From Caenorhabditis remanei (Eukaryota > Nematoda > Chromadorea > Rhabditida > Rhabditidae): DNA of 64,000 bases. The notes beneath the pieces are model-generated. The model was not told the DNA's origin. It worked only from the letters and a program-made list of their open reading frames with translations, and ran no database searches. The stretch spans positions 8,742,001 to 8,806,000 of the forward strand of contig NC_071331.1 of NCBI RefSeq assembly GCF_010183535.1. The letters run 5' to 3'. The position numbers were made by a program, and so were the translations under genes. Positions 30,936-41,179 of the stretch are shown piece after piece. Position 1 is the first letter of the stretch. Every line of letters begins with the position of its first letter.

Positions 30936-31215
30936 GAGGATAACAGTGACTCACATCAGTTTGCATTTTATATGAAAAGCCTTCAATGAATTCCATTTTT
31001 TTAAACGGCATGTCGTTATGATACAGTTTTTTCGGTAATCTGTAGGACATACTTCTGGAACTAAAAAAGTTTTCCTGTTACTGAATACATATTTTTGCAT
31101 TATACATGCTGATCAATTTTTTTAGATCTTATTTAATACTTAATAAAAAAATGAAACTGAGTTCATTCAACCGTATATAATACCATAACTAAATATTATG
31201 TTTCTCAATTATCTG
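30936..31215 (+). pseudogene. Degraded duplicate of the srw last exon and 3' region
   Basis: agaggataacagtgactcac near 30943 matches the last srw exon (cgaggataatagtggctcat at 30190). 31150-31215 (ctgagttcattcaaccg, atctgaagattgtttcaatt) matches 30500-30565. The order is kept, so the gene's 3' end was tandemly duplicated and the copy decayed. Otherwise 30231-32100 holds only A+T-rich DNA in which I see no gene. Confidence 0.65.
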
Positions 31216-32102
31216 AAGATTGTTTCAATTTTTTGGTTAAACGTTTTTTTTTCGAGATTTTCAATCTCACTAGAGTTCACCCGACATTCAAAAACTTACA
31301 GTTTCAATGACTAGTTATATTTAACGAGAACATCAACAAATAATACAGCGACTCTTCTATAGTGCAACATAAATTTCTTACTACCTCTATGCAAATTCGT
31401 TGAAAAAAAATTCGTTATTTTATCATTCTGATAAAGAGTATCTGAGAATGTACGATGAATCAACTTGGTTTGTAAACGACAAGTGTGAAACAGCAAAATT
31501 TTGGCACACTTTTGATGCAATGTTCTGTTTCGTGCTTCAATGGTCTATAACAGAAAGAATTTGATGTAATTCTCTTTTGTTGTAGCCGTTTATCTAATGA
31601 GTTTCACATACATATGAATTGACGATCTCCAATTCATATGTTATGGTAGACAATACCTCTATGGCAATGAAGATTTACCATTTTGGTTCCACTTCCATTT
31701 GGTCAAACAATGTTTTTAAACCACGCACTAACTTTTTCATTTTTTTTGTTTCAAGTAACCTTTCCATATTGTTACAAAAAAGAATATAACTTTATGACAA
31801 CTTTGTGAAACTCAATTCTAATCTGAATTTTTTTAAACGTGGCTTTCATTTCTATCAGATTTTCTGTTTCGTTAATCGCTGAAAATGTATTTCATTAACT
31901 TTTCAAACATTCACGAAATCTAATTATTTTTTCCCGAAAATCAAAACGGATCAGATGATTACTTTATGCTGCTGTGTGTGGGTTTTCCGGTATGTATATT
32001 TTGAATTCGAAATAGTTCTGCCTCAGCGGAATGTTTCACTTTTCTGCACATGTTTTATGAACTGAAGGTCCATATCTTTAATTGAACCTATGTCGTCTGT
32101 TT

Positions 32103-32452
32103 CATACTTGTCACGGGCCGGGCCGGGCCGAAATCAGGAAAAATCTCGGCCCGGCCCGCTCGGCCCGTTTTGAAACATTTTTTCAAAACATTTTGAGTTT
32201 TTGAATTTTTTTTGGAAATTTTTTGAAAAAAGTATAGTTTTCGAATAAACATTTAAAATTGAATCAAAATGTGAATATGTAATGATAATTTAAGCATTCT
32301 TACTGTTTTTTTTCGAAAAATTTCAAAAAAAAATTGGTAAAAATGGGTACCCATTTTTGAATCCGGGCCGACCGGGCCGGGCCGGGCCGAGAGAAATTTC
32401 GGCCCGGCCCGGCCCGGCCCGTGGCGGCCCGGCCCGATTTTTGACAAGTATG
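32103..32452. mobile_element. GGGCC-rich terminal-repeat element, with empty site visible in the opposite arm
   Basis: The element begins catacttgtcacgggccggg and ends gatttttgacaagtatg, flanked by gtctgttt on both sides (32095-32102, 32453-32460). The homologous outer arm on the right (35484-35502 read in reverse) has tatgtcgtccgtttgtaacg with no insert. This unoccupied site defines the element ends and the 8-bp duplication directly. Confidence 0.95.
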
Positions 32453-32655
32453 GTCTGTTTGTAACGGATTTAATTTTAAATGCAAACTGCTACCTCTTAT
32501 ATTTGCGATTCAAAACTGTTCCAAAACGATTCGTTTTTTTCAAAACTGAATACATACATATGTAGTACTGATAATGTTTGACTTTTTTCATAGAGATGTT
32601 TTGAAACGGTGACACAAATCGTTCAAACTAAAGAAAAAAGTTCAGTTTTTCAGTT

Positions 32656-32856
32656 TCAGAGGATATTTATAAAATCAATAATTGCCTTCACTATGATATG
32701 ATATCGTGAATCAGACTTCAATGCTTCGAATGTTGTAAATTTTGTAAAACTATCCGAAATCTGCGTCCATCTTGAAATTGTGATTCCTTGGCACTTCATT
32801 TCTTTTCGTGTTTCAACAACCAAGGAAATTAATTTTAATTTTTGCGGAACGATCAC
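32656..32856 (-). other. Unrecognised 66-residue open frame inside the inverted repeat
   Basis: The minus-strand frame reads ETRKEMKCQGITISRWTQIS and continues DSFTKFTTFEALKS. The reading extends upstream of its first ATG, so it could be an exon remnant. It lies in the part of the left arm that the right arm lacks. I recognise no domain and see no convincing partner exons. Likewise a minus-strand frame ending upstream at 35214 (MAEGGIPVNTAEYVTSNLRD) lies in the right-only segment and is also unassigned. Confidence 0.2.
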
Positions 32857-33254
32857 CTTGCACGTTATGAGACTGGTGACTACTGAGAAAACCGACAGTG
32901 GAAATCGGAATTTAGGGAACTAGGTTGTGGAAGTCCTGTGAGCAGTATGCAGCAGTTTGTAGTCTGTCCAAGTACGATTTCCACAATTCTTTTTTTTACT
33001 TTGTAACAAAAAGTGAACATTGAATGACTAATTTTAGTTTAGACTATCTTGGCATCCTGTAACGGACTATTTCTTTTAATTACTATTTTTATTTCGAAAC
33101 TTCAGATTCAAAAATGTTTTAAGAGTGGCTGGATACTTTCCAGATACTATAATAATTAATTTGTTTTACCCATGTTTGTTTCAAATATGGTAAAAAGACA
33201 GGCACTGAAATAAGTTTTGTATTTTTTATATGGAAACATTTGACAATTGCGATA

Positions 33255-35043
33255 TTAAGAGGCACTATCTGTAAGAGTGAGAATGTTTGTGTTTGATCTT
33301 GGCACAGTTGCAAAAAGTTGTTTCAATCCGAACTCTTTTCACAGCATATGTACCTCTATGGTAGTGATTTATAAAAAATATGTCACCAGTCCCCTATGAC
33401 GTCATCATAGGAAAATATGCCCAATAATTGACTTTTCAACCAAAAATTCACAAAAATTTCAGTTTTTCAGATAACTCTGCGAAACTTTCGGTATATGTTA
33501 GGAGTGTTTTTGACTACCCCTACACAAATTTCCAGCCCTCCAGACACTCCAGAAACCGTTTAATTAAATTTCATTTTCATGTTTTTTCAACTTTTCTCAA
33601 AAAATCCCTCTAGAAGCCATAAAATTTCAAATCGTATTCATATTCCCCGCAAACTGTTCTATTAAATCCAATTAAAATCATAAAAAAGTAGGTGGACCAT
33701 TTTGAGATATTTCGATTTTTTCAAAAATCACATAAGGGTCCCCCCTTATGGAAAAAAATTTTTCACGAAAAATTCGAAAAAAAAATTGTTCCGAAAACAA
33801 TCAGAATATCGATTACACACATGAAATAAACCAATTCCACGGTTTTACACCTCAGAAATTGGTTTGAACCGATTTCGTTTTTTTCTTCATCAAAATTTTT
33901 TCCCATTTTTTGACGTTTTCGTCAATAATTTGTACAGAAGCCATAAAATTTCAACTGATGTACTAAATTCCCGCAATATTTAACATACGATCCAATTAAA
34001 ACCATCAAAAAACAAGTGGACCATTTTGAGATATTTTCATTTATTTTGAAAATCACATAAGGGTCCCCCCCCATGGAAAGAAAATTTTATCGAAAAAATA
34101 AGTCGACATTATTTTTTATGCAAAAACGTTCAAAACATTTTACAAATGGTTTTCTAATATTTCATTAAAGCTCTGAACGTTTTTGCATAAAAATAATGTC
34201 GACTTATTTTTTCGATAAAATTTTCTTTCCATGGGGGGGACCCTTATGTGATTTTCGAAATAAATGAAAATATCTCAAAATGGTCCACTTGTTTTTTGAT
34301 GGTTTTAATTGGATCGTATGTTAAATATTGCGGGAATTTAGTACATCAGTTGAAATTTTATGGCTTCTGTACAAATTATTGACGAAAACGTCAAAAAATG
34401 GGAAAAAATTTTGATGAAGAAAAATTCGAAATCGGTTCAAACCAATTTCTGAGGTGTAAAACCGTGGAATTGGTTTATTTCATGTGTGTAATCGATATTC
34501 TGATTGTTTTCGGAACAATTTTTTTTTTCGAATTTTTCGTGAAAAATTTTTTTCCATAAGGGGGGACCCTTATGTGATTTTTGAAAAAATCGAAATATCT
34601 CAAAATGGTCCACCTACTTTTTTATGATTTTAATTGGATTTAATAGAACAGTTTGCGGGGAATATGAATACGATTTGAAATTTTATGGCTTCTAGAGGGA
34701 TTTTTTGAGAAAAGTTGAAAAAACATGAAAATGAAATTTAATTAAACGGTTTCTGGGGTGTCTGGAGGGCTGGAAATTTGTGTAGGGGTAGTCAAAAACA
34801 CTCCTAACATATACCGAAAGTTTCGCAGAGTTATCTGAAAAACTGAAATTTTTGTGAATTTTTGGTTGAAAAGTCAATTATTGGGCATATTTTCCTATGA
34901 TGACGTCATAGGGGACTGGTGACATATTTTTTATAAATCACTACCATAGAGGTACATATGCTGTGAAAAGAGTTCGGATTGAAACAACTTTTTGCAACTG
35001 TGCCAAGAGGAATCCTCATCTTACAGACAACGCCTCTTAAAAA
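33255..35043. repeat. 1.7-kb near-perfect foldback (inner arms)
   Basis: cttggcacagttgcaaaaag at 33298 is mirrored by ctttttgcaactgtgccaag ending at 35007. The arms of about 840 bp differ at only a few positions I could see and leave a loop of roughly 40-50 bp near 34140-34180. The similarity continues, more diverged, for about 40 bp outside each end (taagaggc...ctgtaaga). The pairing would give a very long double-stranded hairpin RNA if transcribed. The two 61-residue frames at 33428-33613 and 34692-34877 are the same arm sequence read on opposite strands. Confidence 0.93.
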
Positions 35044-35687
35044 AAAGAATTGCTTATGTGTTTGAATATTTTCGCTAACATCACCTAACCGTTTCAGTGT
35101 GTCTTCAAAAATGAAAAAAATTGCATGGAAGTCAGTACTGAGGTAACCGTGAGGGTCTCTTAAATTACTGGTAACGTATTCAGCAGTGTTGACCGGAATT
35201 CCGCCTTCTGCCATTTTACCGCCTAGAGGATGTCAGATGTGGCTTGAGAAATTTGTTTGCGTACTCGGATTCCCTAACTTTTTTTGAAGTTTTTTGCAAC
35301 GAAACTATCATTTTTACAAAAAAACTATCATTTAACACAAATTTAACCATTTTTAGACCATTTTTTCAGAAAAATAATGACAAAATTCACAACTAAAAAC
35401 GACTTTTTATCCCCGGTATCGTAATCTAGAAAAAATAAAATTAAAAAAACGCTGTAAGTTTGTTTTGATTTTATCCGTTACAAACGGACGACATAGGTTC
35501 AATTAAAGATATGGACCTTCAGTTCATAAAACATGTGCAGAATAGTGAAACATTCCGCTGAGGCAGAACTATTCCGAATTCAAAATATACATACTGAAAA
35601 ACCCATGGAAATCTCACATTAGAAATCTAATTTGAACATAAGAGATCTACAAAAATTGCAGTTTCAAGATTCCCACTTTACTTATAG

Positions 35688-35911
35688 TTGACCAATTATG
35701 GCAGTACAAGAGGTATTCCGTCAAAAACCACCAAAATTCCGCCAAAATTCCGTCGAAAATTACAAAATTTTAGTAAACTTTTCAACGGAAGAAGGAACAA
35801 GGAAGAAGGAAATAAAATTTTTGAAAAGGAAGTGGGAAGAAGGAAGAAGGAAGTGAAAAAAGGCCCGGAAGAAGGAAGAAGGAAGTTGAAGGAAGGAATT
35901 CCGCACAGCTC
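35688..35911. mobile_element. Relative of the GGAAG-array hAT family with GGAAGAA units
   Basis: The right end reads ggaattccgcacagctctg, matching the hAT right-end style (ggaattcc...cactg/ctctg). Inside it lie arrays of ggaagaaggaagaaggaag preceded by ggcccggaag, the same layout as the GGAAGTC arrays at 60901. The left boundary is unclear (possibly cagtacaagaggtattccg at about 35702), and no matching 8-bp flank was found. Confidence 0.6.
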
Positions 35912-36086
35912 TGGTGTGTATACCAAACGTACTTTTGTTGTTCAATCTATGTACAGGCGGTCAATGTTTTGAAACCACTATAAAATGTTGATCAATAACT
36001 CATTATAACAAATTTTGATAATTAGTAAAATCTAGTTTAAGCTTTGAACTACATAACCTACAGCCTAGTATGATACACGCTCAAAA

Positions 36087-36328
36087 TACCGTAAAACCTG
36101 TATTACAACGGCATGTTGTTGTATTTTTCAACTGCCTCATAGAGCAGTCTCGGTGGTTTTCAAGACTTTTGAAAGTTCACTAAAAACTTTTCTAGGTGTT
36201 TTGTTTTCTATTGTAACTGCTATTCCAATCACGATGATTCTAATCAGAATCACGGAAATGCCCAGGGGAATACTAATGGTCGATTTTAAGCATGTGGAAG
36301 GTGCCGTTATAATACAGTTTTTACGGTA
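36087..36328. mobile_element. 242-bp element with TACCGTAAAAC ends
   Basis: taccgtaaaacctgtattac at the left and gtaatac-like sequence ending tacagtttttacggta at the right. ggca and tgccgtt flank the inner part of the arms. It shares outer ends with the element at 14184. TA borders. Confidence 0.75.
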
Positions 36329-38345
36329 TAAAGAACTGATTTTTCACGGTTCCGTGCATGTTACTTTTACTGTTTCAAGAGCATGTTTTGATTCCTGCAA
36401 CATCTTCTTTTTTGATTCCTGCAACAATACTGCATCGTGCTATGGCGCTGTTCCTGTTCATGTTCTTTCCATCCTCCTTCCCTCTCTCTATTCCCCGCAT
36501 CCCTGTCTCTCTCTCCCCAAACCATCACATATTTGCTCTTCCTTTCAACTATGACTCACCCATTTTTCTGACACCTATTCCCATTTTTTTCTTTTCATTT
36601 TTCGCCCTTTCTTCTCCCACACAAAGCACAAAAACCATGCGATGTTTTTTTCTCGTAGGCGGTAGAGACAAGATTCCGAATTCTTTTTTTTCGCGTGCTT
36701 TTTTGTGTCTTCGTGACGATAGTAGGAAGATGAGGTGTGAAGGAATGACGTGAATTCGTTTAGCAATTCCGTAAGTTTCATTCCTTATCAATTGTTAGGG
36801 AGAGGGGAGGTTATCAGTGATAGAAACCTTAAGTATATATATATATGTATGGACTTCTTAAGGTAAGACTTTTTCGTTTTGTTGAGAGAAAAGTGAAAGT
36901 GATCTTTATTTCCTTTTTTGTACGGTTTCTGATAGTAGTTTTTAGAAATTTGGAAAAATTGATCTTAATTCCACTAAACCATTTTTCAAACAACTTCTTA
37001 ATGAAAATTGTAACGCTTCTAGATCAGAAATACTCAATTTTCTTGGCAATTCAAATTTAATCGTTCGTTTTCAAGGTCAATTAAACATATTAATGTAGCT
37101 GATTTTTCATATTAGAAATACTCATTTGGTGTTTTTTTCAGTACCGATTGTTTTTAACCCAGAAAACTTTAGAAACTGTATGACAACATTAATAACCAAC
37201 TTTGAAACACATTTAGAACTGGAAAGTTTTTAAAATCGAATTTGGCGTTCAAAATTTTTCAAAGCATGTAATTTCAATTTCGTTCTGAGCAAAACAAATG
37301 ACTTTTTGTTATTTATTTCAGTTTCGTGAAACTGTTGAAGCATTTTAGTAGTATACATATTGATGTACTTTCGTTGCGTGCTTCTAAAATGTTTTCTGAT
37401 TTCGTTACTACTGCCACCCTACTGGAGTCAGTCAGTCTACCAGAAAAGTCGCACAGTTTGAGAAAATTTTACGGTTTTCTCAGTTCTTCTCTAAGAAAAC
37501 CCTAATAATTTATTCCCAATGATTGAACACTAAAAATAGAAACGTCTCCAAGCATCCGAGAATTCATTATTTTTGTTGTCTCGAACAGCGAAAACAGAGG
37601 AAGTCATTCTCCGATTAGCTATTACAATTTTTCAAAACGTTTTCATTGCCACTGGAAACAGATGATTCATTGGCCAGATGCATTTTTTTCGGTTTCAACC
37701 TGTTCTCTTAAATTCACTTTAACTGGTATTCATGATTTTTGTATAAAGCAACACGTTCTCCACTTCTAAGACAAATGTGACACTAGAATTTTTCCAAAAA
37801 AAGGAAAACCAAGGTTTTCTCAAGATAACATGATTTTCGTTACGTCTTTTCGAGAGATTTTTTTCTAGTATGGAAAAAGTGTTCACTACATTTAGAAAAT
37901 ACGGAATCAGTAACTCGAATGATTACCTTTTTGAAGTTTCCTGTTTCATAAAGTTGTTGAAACAGATTTAAATTACTCTTGCCTAATTTCAATATTGAAG
38001 ATAAAATTAATTCTCACATTTTAAATCTCGAAACCAGTATATTTTCTCTCATCAACTACACTGCTTCAATATTCGTCACCCAAACTTATTGAACTTTTCT
38101 GATTTATTGCAGTTACATGTATTCGATGAAACAGTCCAAGTCGGTATTTAGTGATTTCAGTGTTTCAATTAATTTTCCGGTATATAATTGTAACTACTTT
38201 TATTCGAAATATTGAAAATTCAATAAGTCAATTATTTTCAAACATGTAAAATCAGTAAAATGGTGAAGGATTACTGTTTTTTCGCATCAGGAAATGTTAA
38301 ATTTTTTCGAGTTCTGCAGTTTTAATGTATCATACTCATTTATCC

Positions 38346-38630
38346 CATACTTGTCAAGGGCCGGGCTTTTTTTTTCAAAACTTCAGGCCCGGCCCGTCAG
38401 GCCCGTCTTTTTGGAGAGAATTTTTAAAAAATTTTCAATTTTTTTTCAATTTTTTTTCCAAATTTGATTAAAGGTGTACTAAGATGAACTCAGACTTTTC
38501 TCATGGAATAATATGAGTGTTTTTTTGTCAATTTTTCCGCATGAAAAATTGAAAATTTGTCTCAAAAATCCCATATCGCTGACAAGACGGGCCTGACGGG
38601 CCGGGCCCGGCCCGTCATTTGACAAGTATG
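38346..38630. mobile_element. GGGCC-rich terminal-repeat element with 8-bp target duplication
   Basis: The element begins catacttgtcaagggccggg and ends cccgtcatttgacaagtatg. atttatcc flanks both sides (38338-38345, 38631-38638). It is 285 bp with a gcccgtcaggcccgtctttt type interior and no coding capacity. Confidence 0.92.
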
Positions 38631-38999
38631 ATTTATCCGACTACTGTTTCTAGATCGAGAAATATACGTAACTCAATTCCACATTTGATGGGTTCCACCG
38701 TTGATCTTTGAATATTGTTTCAAATAGGAAAACAAGACTTTACAATTCTTGTGGTTTTGAGAAAGTAAATCTAGAATGAACTAATCTATTTGAACGCATC
38801 ATCACTTATTCGAAAAAGGCATAAACGTTATTTTAACATAACATATCGATGTTTTTCAGTTTTAGGAAACTGTTAAAACAACTGTTTTTTATTCCTCTCC
38901 GTTTCGATGCGTCTATTTTTATTGTAACGATTGTATTACTGAGAACCGTAGAAAATATACTGCTTTAGTTATGTATTTCACTCACTGACCGTGAATCGG

Positions 39000-39145
39000 A
39001 GTTGCGCGGAATTCCGACTTCCGACTTCCGGGCGTTTTTTCACTTCCGACTTCCGGCTTCCGACTTCCGTTTTCAAAATTTTACTTCCGACTTCCGGTTT
39101 AGAAATTTTACTTCCGACTTCCGTTTTAGAAAAAATTACTTTAGC
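39000..39145. mobile_element. Fragment of the GGAAGTC-array hAT family (reverse orientation)
   Basis: gttgcgcggaattccgactt is followed by repeated acttccg units in the layout of the right end of the hAT element at 60790-60948, read on the other strand. The far end is missing, so it is a truncated copy. Confidence 0.75.
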
Positions 39146-39148
39146 GCA

Positions 39149-39159
39149 GGGGGGGGGGG
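39149..39159 (+). repeat. G11 homopolymer tract
   Basis: Eleven consecutive G residues immediately beside the hAT fragment. Such tracts can form G-quadruplexes. Confidence 0.9.
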
Positions 39160-40618
39160 CAGGGCCTCTATGGTTGGTTGATCAACTCTAGCGTCAAATT
39201 TTTACGAACCCAACAGCAAAACATGCGAAAACATTATTTACGGACTTTTTGATAAATTTTCATTAAAAATTCGATCAGGATTCAACCGTTAAGTATAACA
39301 ATGATTACTTCGAGACTTACGAAACTGCTGATTATGCAATATAATCTTTTTAGCTGAAAAAAACCACGACAATTAGTTAATTTTGGTGTAAGCTCGTTTC
39401 AGTGTTCCATCAATCTGAAAAATTCTTATAAATTTGAATCAAAACCAAAATATTTATTCAGTTACATATGTTATGTATAATTAAAATAGAGTGAATCTGA
39501 TGTTTGGGTTAACATTGACTTTTTCCACATTTTCCACACTTCACATAATCACGTCTTGTCGGAAACTTTTCCCCACAGTTTCTATAGATATTCTATAGAT
39601 ATAGATAAATTATAGATTCTATAGATGTGCATAGGCCTACAGTTTTTATTGGGGATGTGTTATTTGCTTCTTGTGACAAAATTACCAAAATTGTCATATC
39701 TGTTCGATACGGTAACACTAGGTTCCAGCTCCAAAAGAACAATGTTTCATTGCCTTTTGAAGATTTGGAAAGGGCTTTCCTGGTAATGGATTACATCGAT
39801 TCTACTTTATATTTGGTTGTTTGATATATTATCTTTTTATCAAATTGCACAAATTTTTGTTCTGTTCCAAGAAATTGTTGAAACGGGTGATGTAGTTTTG
39901 CTATACTCCGGACCAACGAGAATGAATAAAAATGTTTCAAGGTTCAGATAATTGGAGGAACAAACACTTCTGATGATTGCTTTTTTCCGTATAGAATTTG
40001 AATTTATTTATCTTTGGTAATTCATAATTTTAACGGTGTTATTTTTGAAATTACGTTATCAAAGTTTTTGGACTTTTGTGCTGTTTCATGAAAATGTTGA
40101 AACATGTTGTTGTGGCTCTCGTATAATTCTTTCTATTCTGCTAGGTCTCGTTTCTGAACTCCACGGTCAGTTTAGACCATTCCCTAGTTTGAACCCAGAA
40201 TGTAGATTTCGAAACCCGACAAATCTTAAAAACACTCAAAGGTAACTAGTTAAACCAGAGAATATTTCCGGTTTCGACTAAGAGGTATAATAATGACCCA
40301 AGTGAATATTTCAGTAAAGCGATGTTCTTTCCACGTTTAGAATATTACTTTTTTACGAATGACCTAACTTCACTGAAAATCTTGTTCATTTTTTCAATTT
40401 TTTTTGAATTATCTACAAATCTGTAGTCTACGCTTCCCTCTAACTTTCTGTCTTTTGCGCCTACAAACTGCAAAAAAACCGCTTCCAAACTATGTTTAAT
40501 CCAATTAGTTCTTTATGTGTGATGTGTCTTCTGCATCCTTGACTATGTAGTCTCCATTTTCCACACTTCACATAATCACTTGAATTACGTTCTGATTCCT
40601 CCTTCCTCTAAGGGGAGA

Positions 40619-40632
40619 CCCCCCCCCCCCCC
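40619..40632 (+). repeat. C14 homopolymer tract
   Basis: Fourteen consecutive C residues (G14 on the other strand) in otherwise A+T-rich DNA. Long G tracts are known deletion hotspots in C. elegans lacking the DOG-1/FANCJ helicase. Confidence 0.9.
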
Positions 40633-41179
40633 TTTGAATAAGTTTGTATGGTGGTATGGACAGTCGGGTGGGAGAGGAGGAAGACCCTAAACACAACAAC
40701 AAATTCTTCTCTCTCACCCGCTGGTCTCTTCTCGTCGAAAACATCGAACCGTTTTTTGGTGTGTCTGCGTCTCCGTGGAATTCCACACTCTCTCTTCTAC
40801 ACTGTTTTTCTCTGTTTCTATCTCCCTTTCTCGTATTCAACTATTCTCAACATTATCATGTATATGTCTATCTGTTTCCCCTCATTCTTTAGAAACTGTC
40901 TCTTCTTTTTCTCGTCAATCAATTTTATCGATATGTATGCATTTTTTCGTTGTATTTTTCTTTTTGTTGCTGTGATGACTGATGTGTAGAAATAGGTAGA
41001 TGACACGTGTATGATGATGATGAAAAATTAGATTATGTTTCAAATAAGTTTTGAGAGAAAAAAATAATTTTCCTTTTAATGGGTCTGCATTTCTTGTTTT
41101 TGTTAAAAAAACATTTTTAAAGAATTTCTATTTGAGAGACTCTAAACCATATTTATTTTTTGAGCAGCTTATTTCAAAT

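Larger units (their letters stand above)
31979..35604. repeat. Outer arms of a nested large inverted repeat
   Basis: 31979-32102 (gggttttccggtatgtatat to tgaacctatgtcgtctgttt) is the reverse complement of 35480-35604 with few differences. Between outer and inner arms the two sides do not match: about 790 bp on the left and 430 bp on the right. Arms may have formed by an inverted duplication later broken by insertions and deletions. Confidence 0.85.
36329..41170. other. Gene-poor interval with pyrimidine-rich stretches
   Basis: I find no reading frame with a recognisable domain or a consistent exon chain. The interval holds C/T-rich stretches at about 36390-36620 and 40690-40920 (tccctctctctattccccgc; ctctcttctacactg), which could be promoter or 5' leader sequence of genes not otherwise visible. 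It also has transposon fragments and seven CTGTTTCA motifs. cacacttcacataatcac occurs at 39535 and again at 40560, a small direct duplication. Confidence 0.5.

Noticed and set aside
33390..33410. TGACGTCA as a CREB site
   Set aside because: It lies in a foldback arm far from any gene start; one 8-bp palindrome is not evidence of regulation.
33428..34877. Two identical 61-residue open frames on opposite strands
   Set aside because: They are the same foldback arm read from each side; no homology, no splice structure.
35760..35972. Frames of 61-94 residues made of Lys/Glu/Gly or Phe/Leu/Ser runs
   Set aside because: They translate the GGAAGAA array of a transposon end.
36153..36753. Two overlapping frames of 131-133 residues in pyrimidine-rich DNA
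   Set aside because: Low-complexity composition (Ser, Pro, Phe), overlap of a transposon end, no homology and no splice support.
40568..40989. Overlapping frames of 90-113 residues on both strands
   Set aside because: They arise from a C/T-rich tract with few stops; frames on both strands are equally open.
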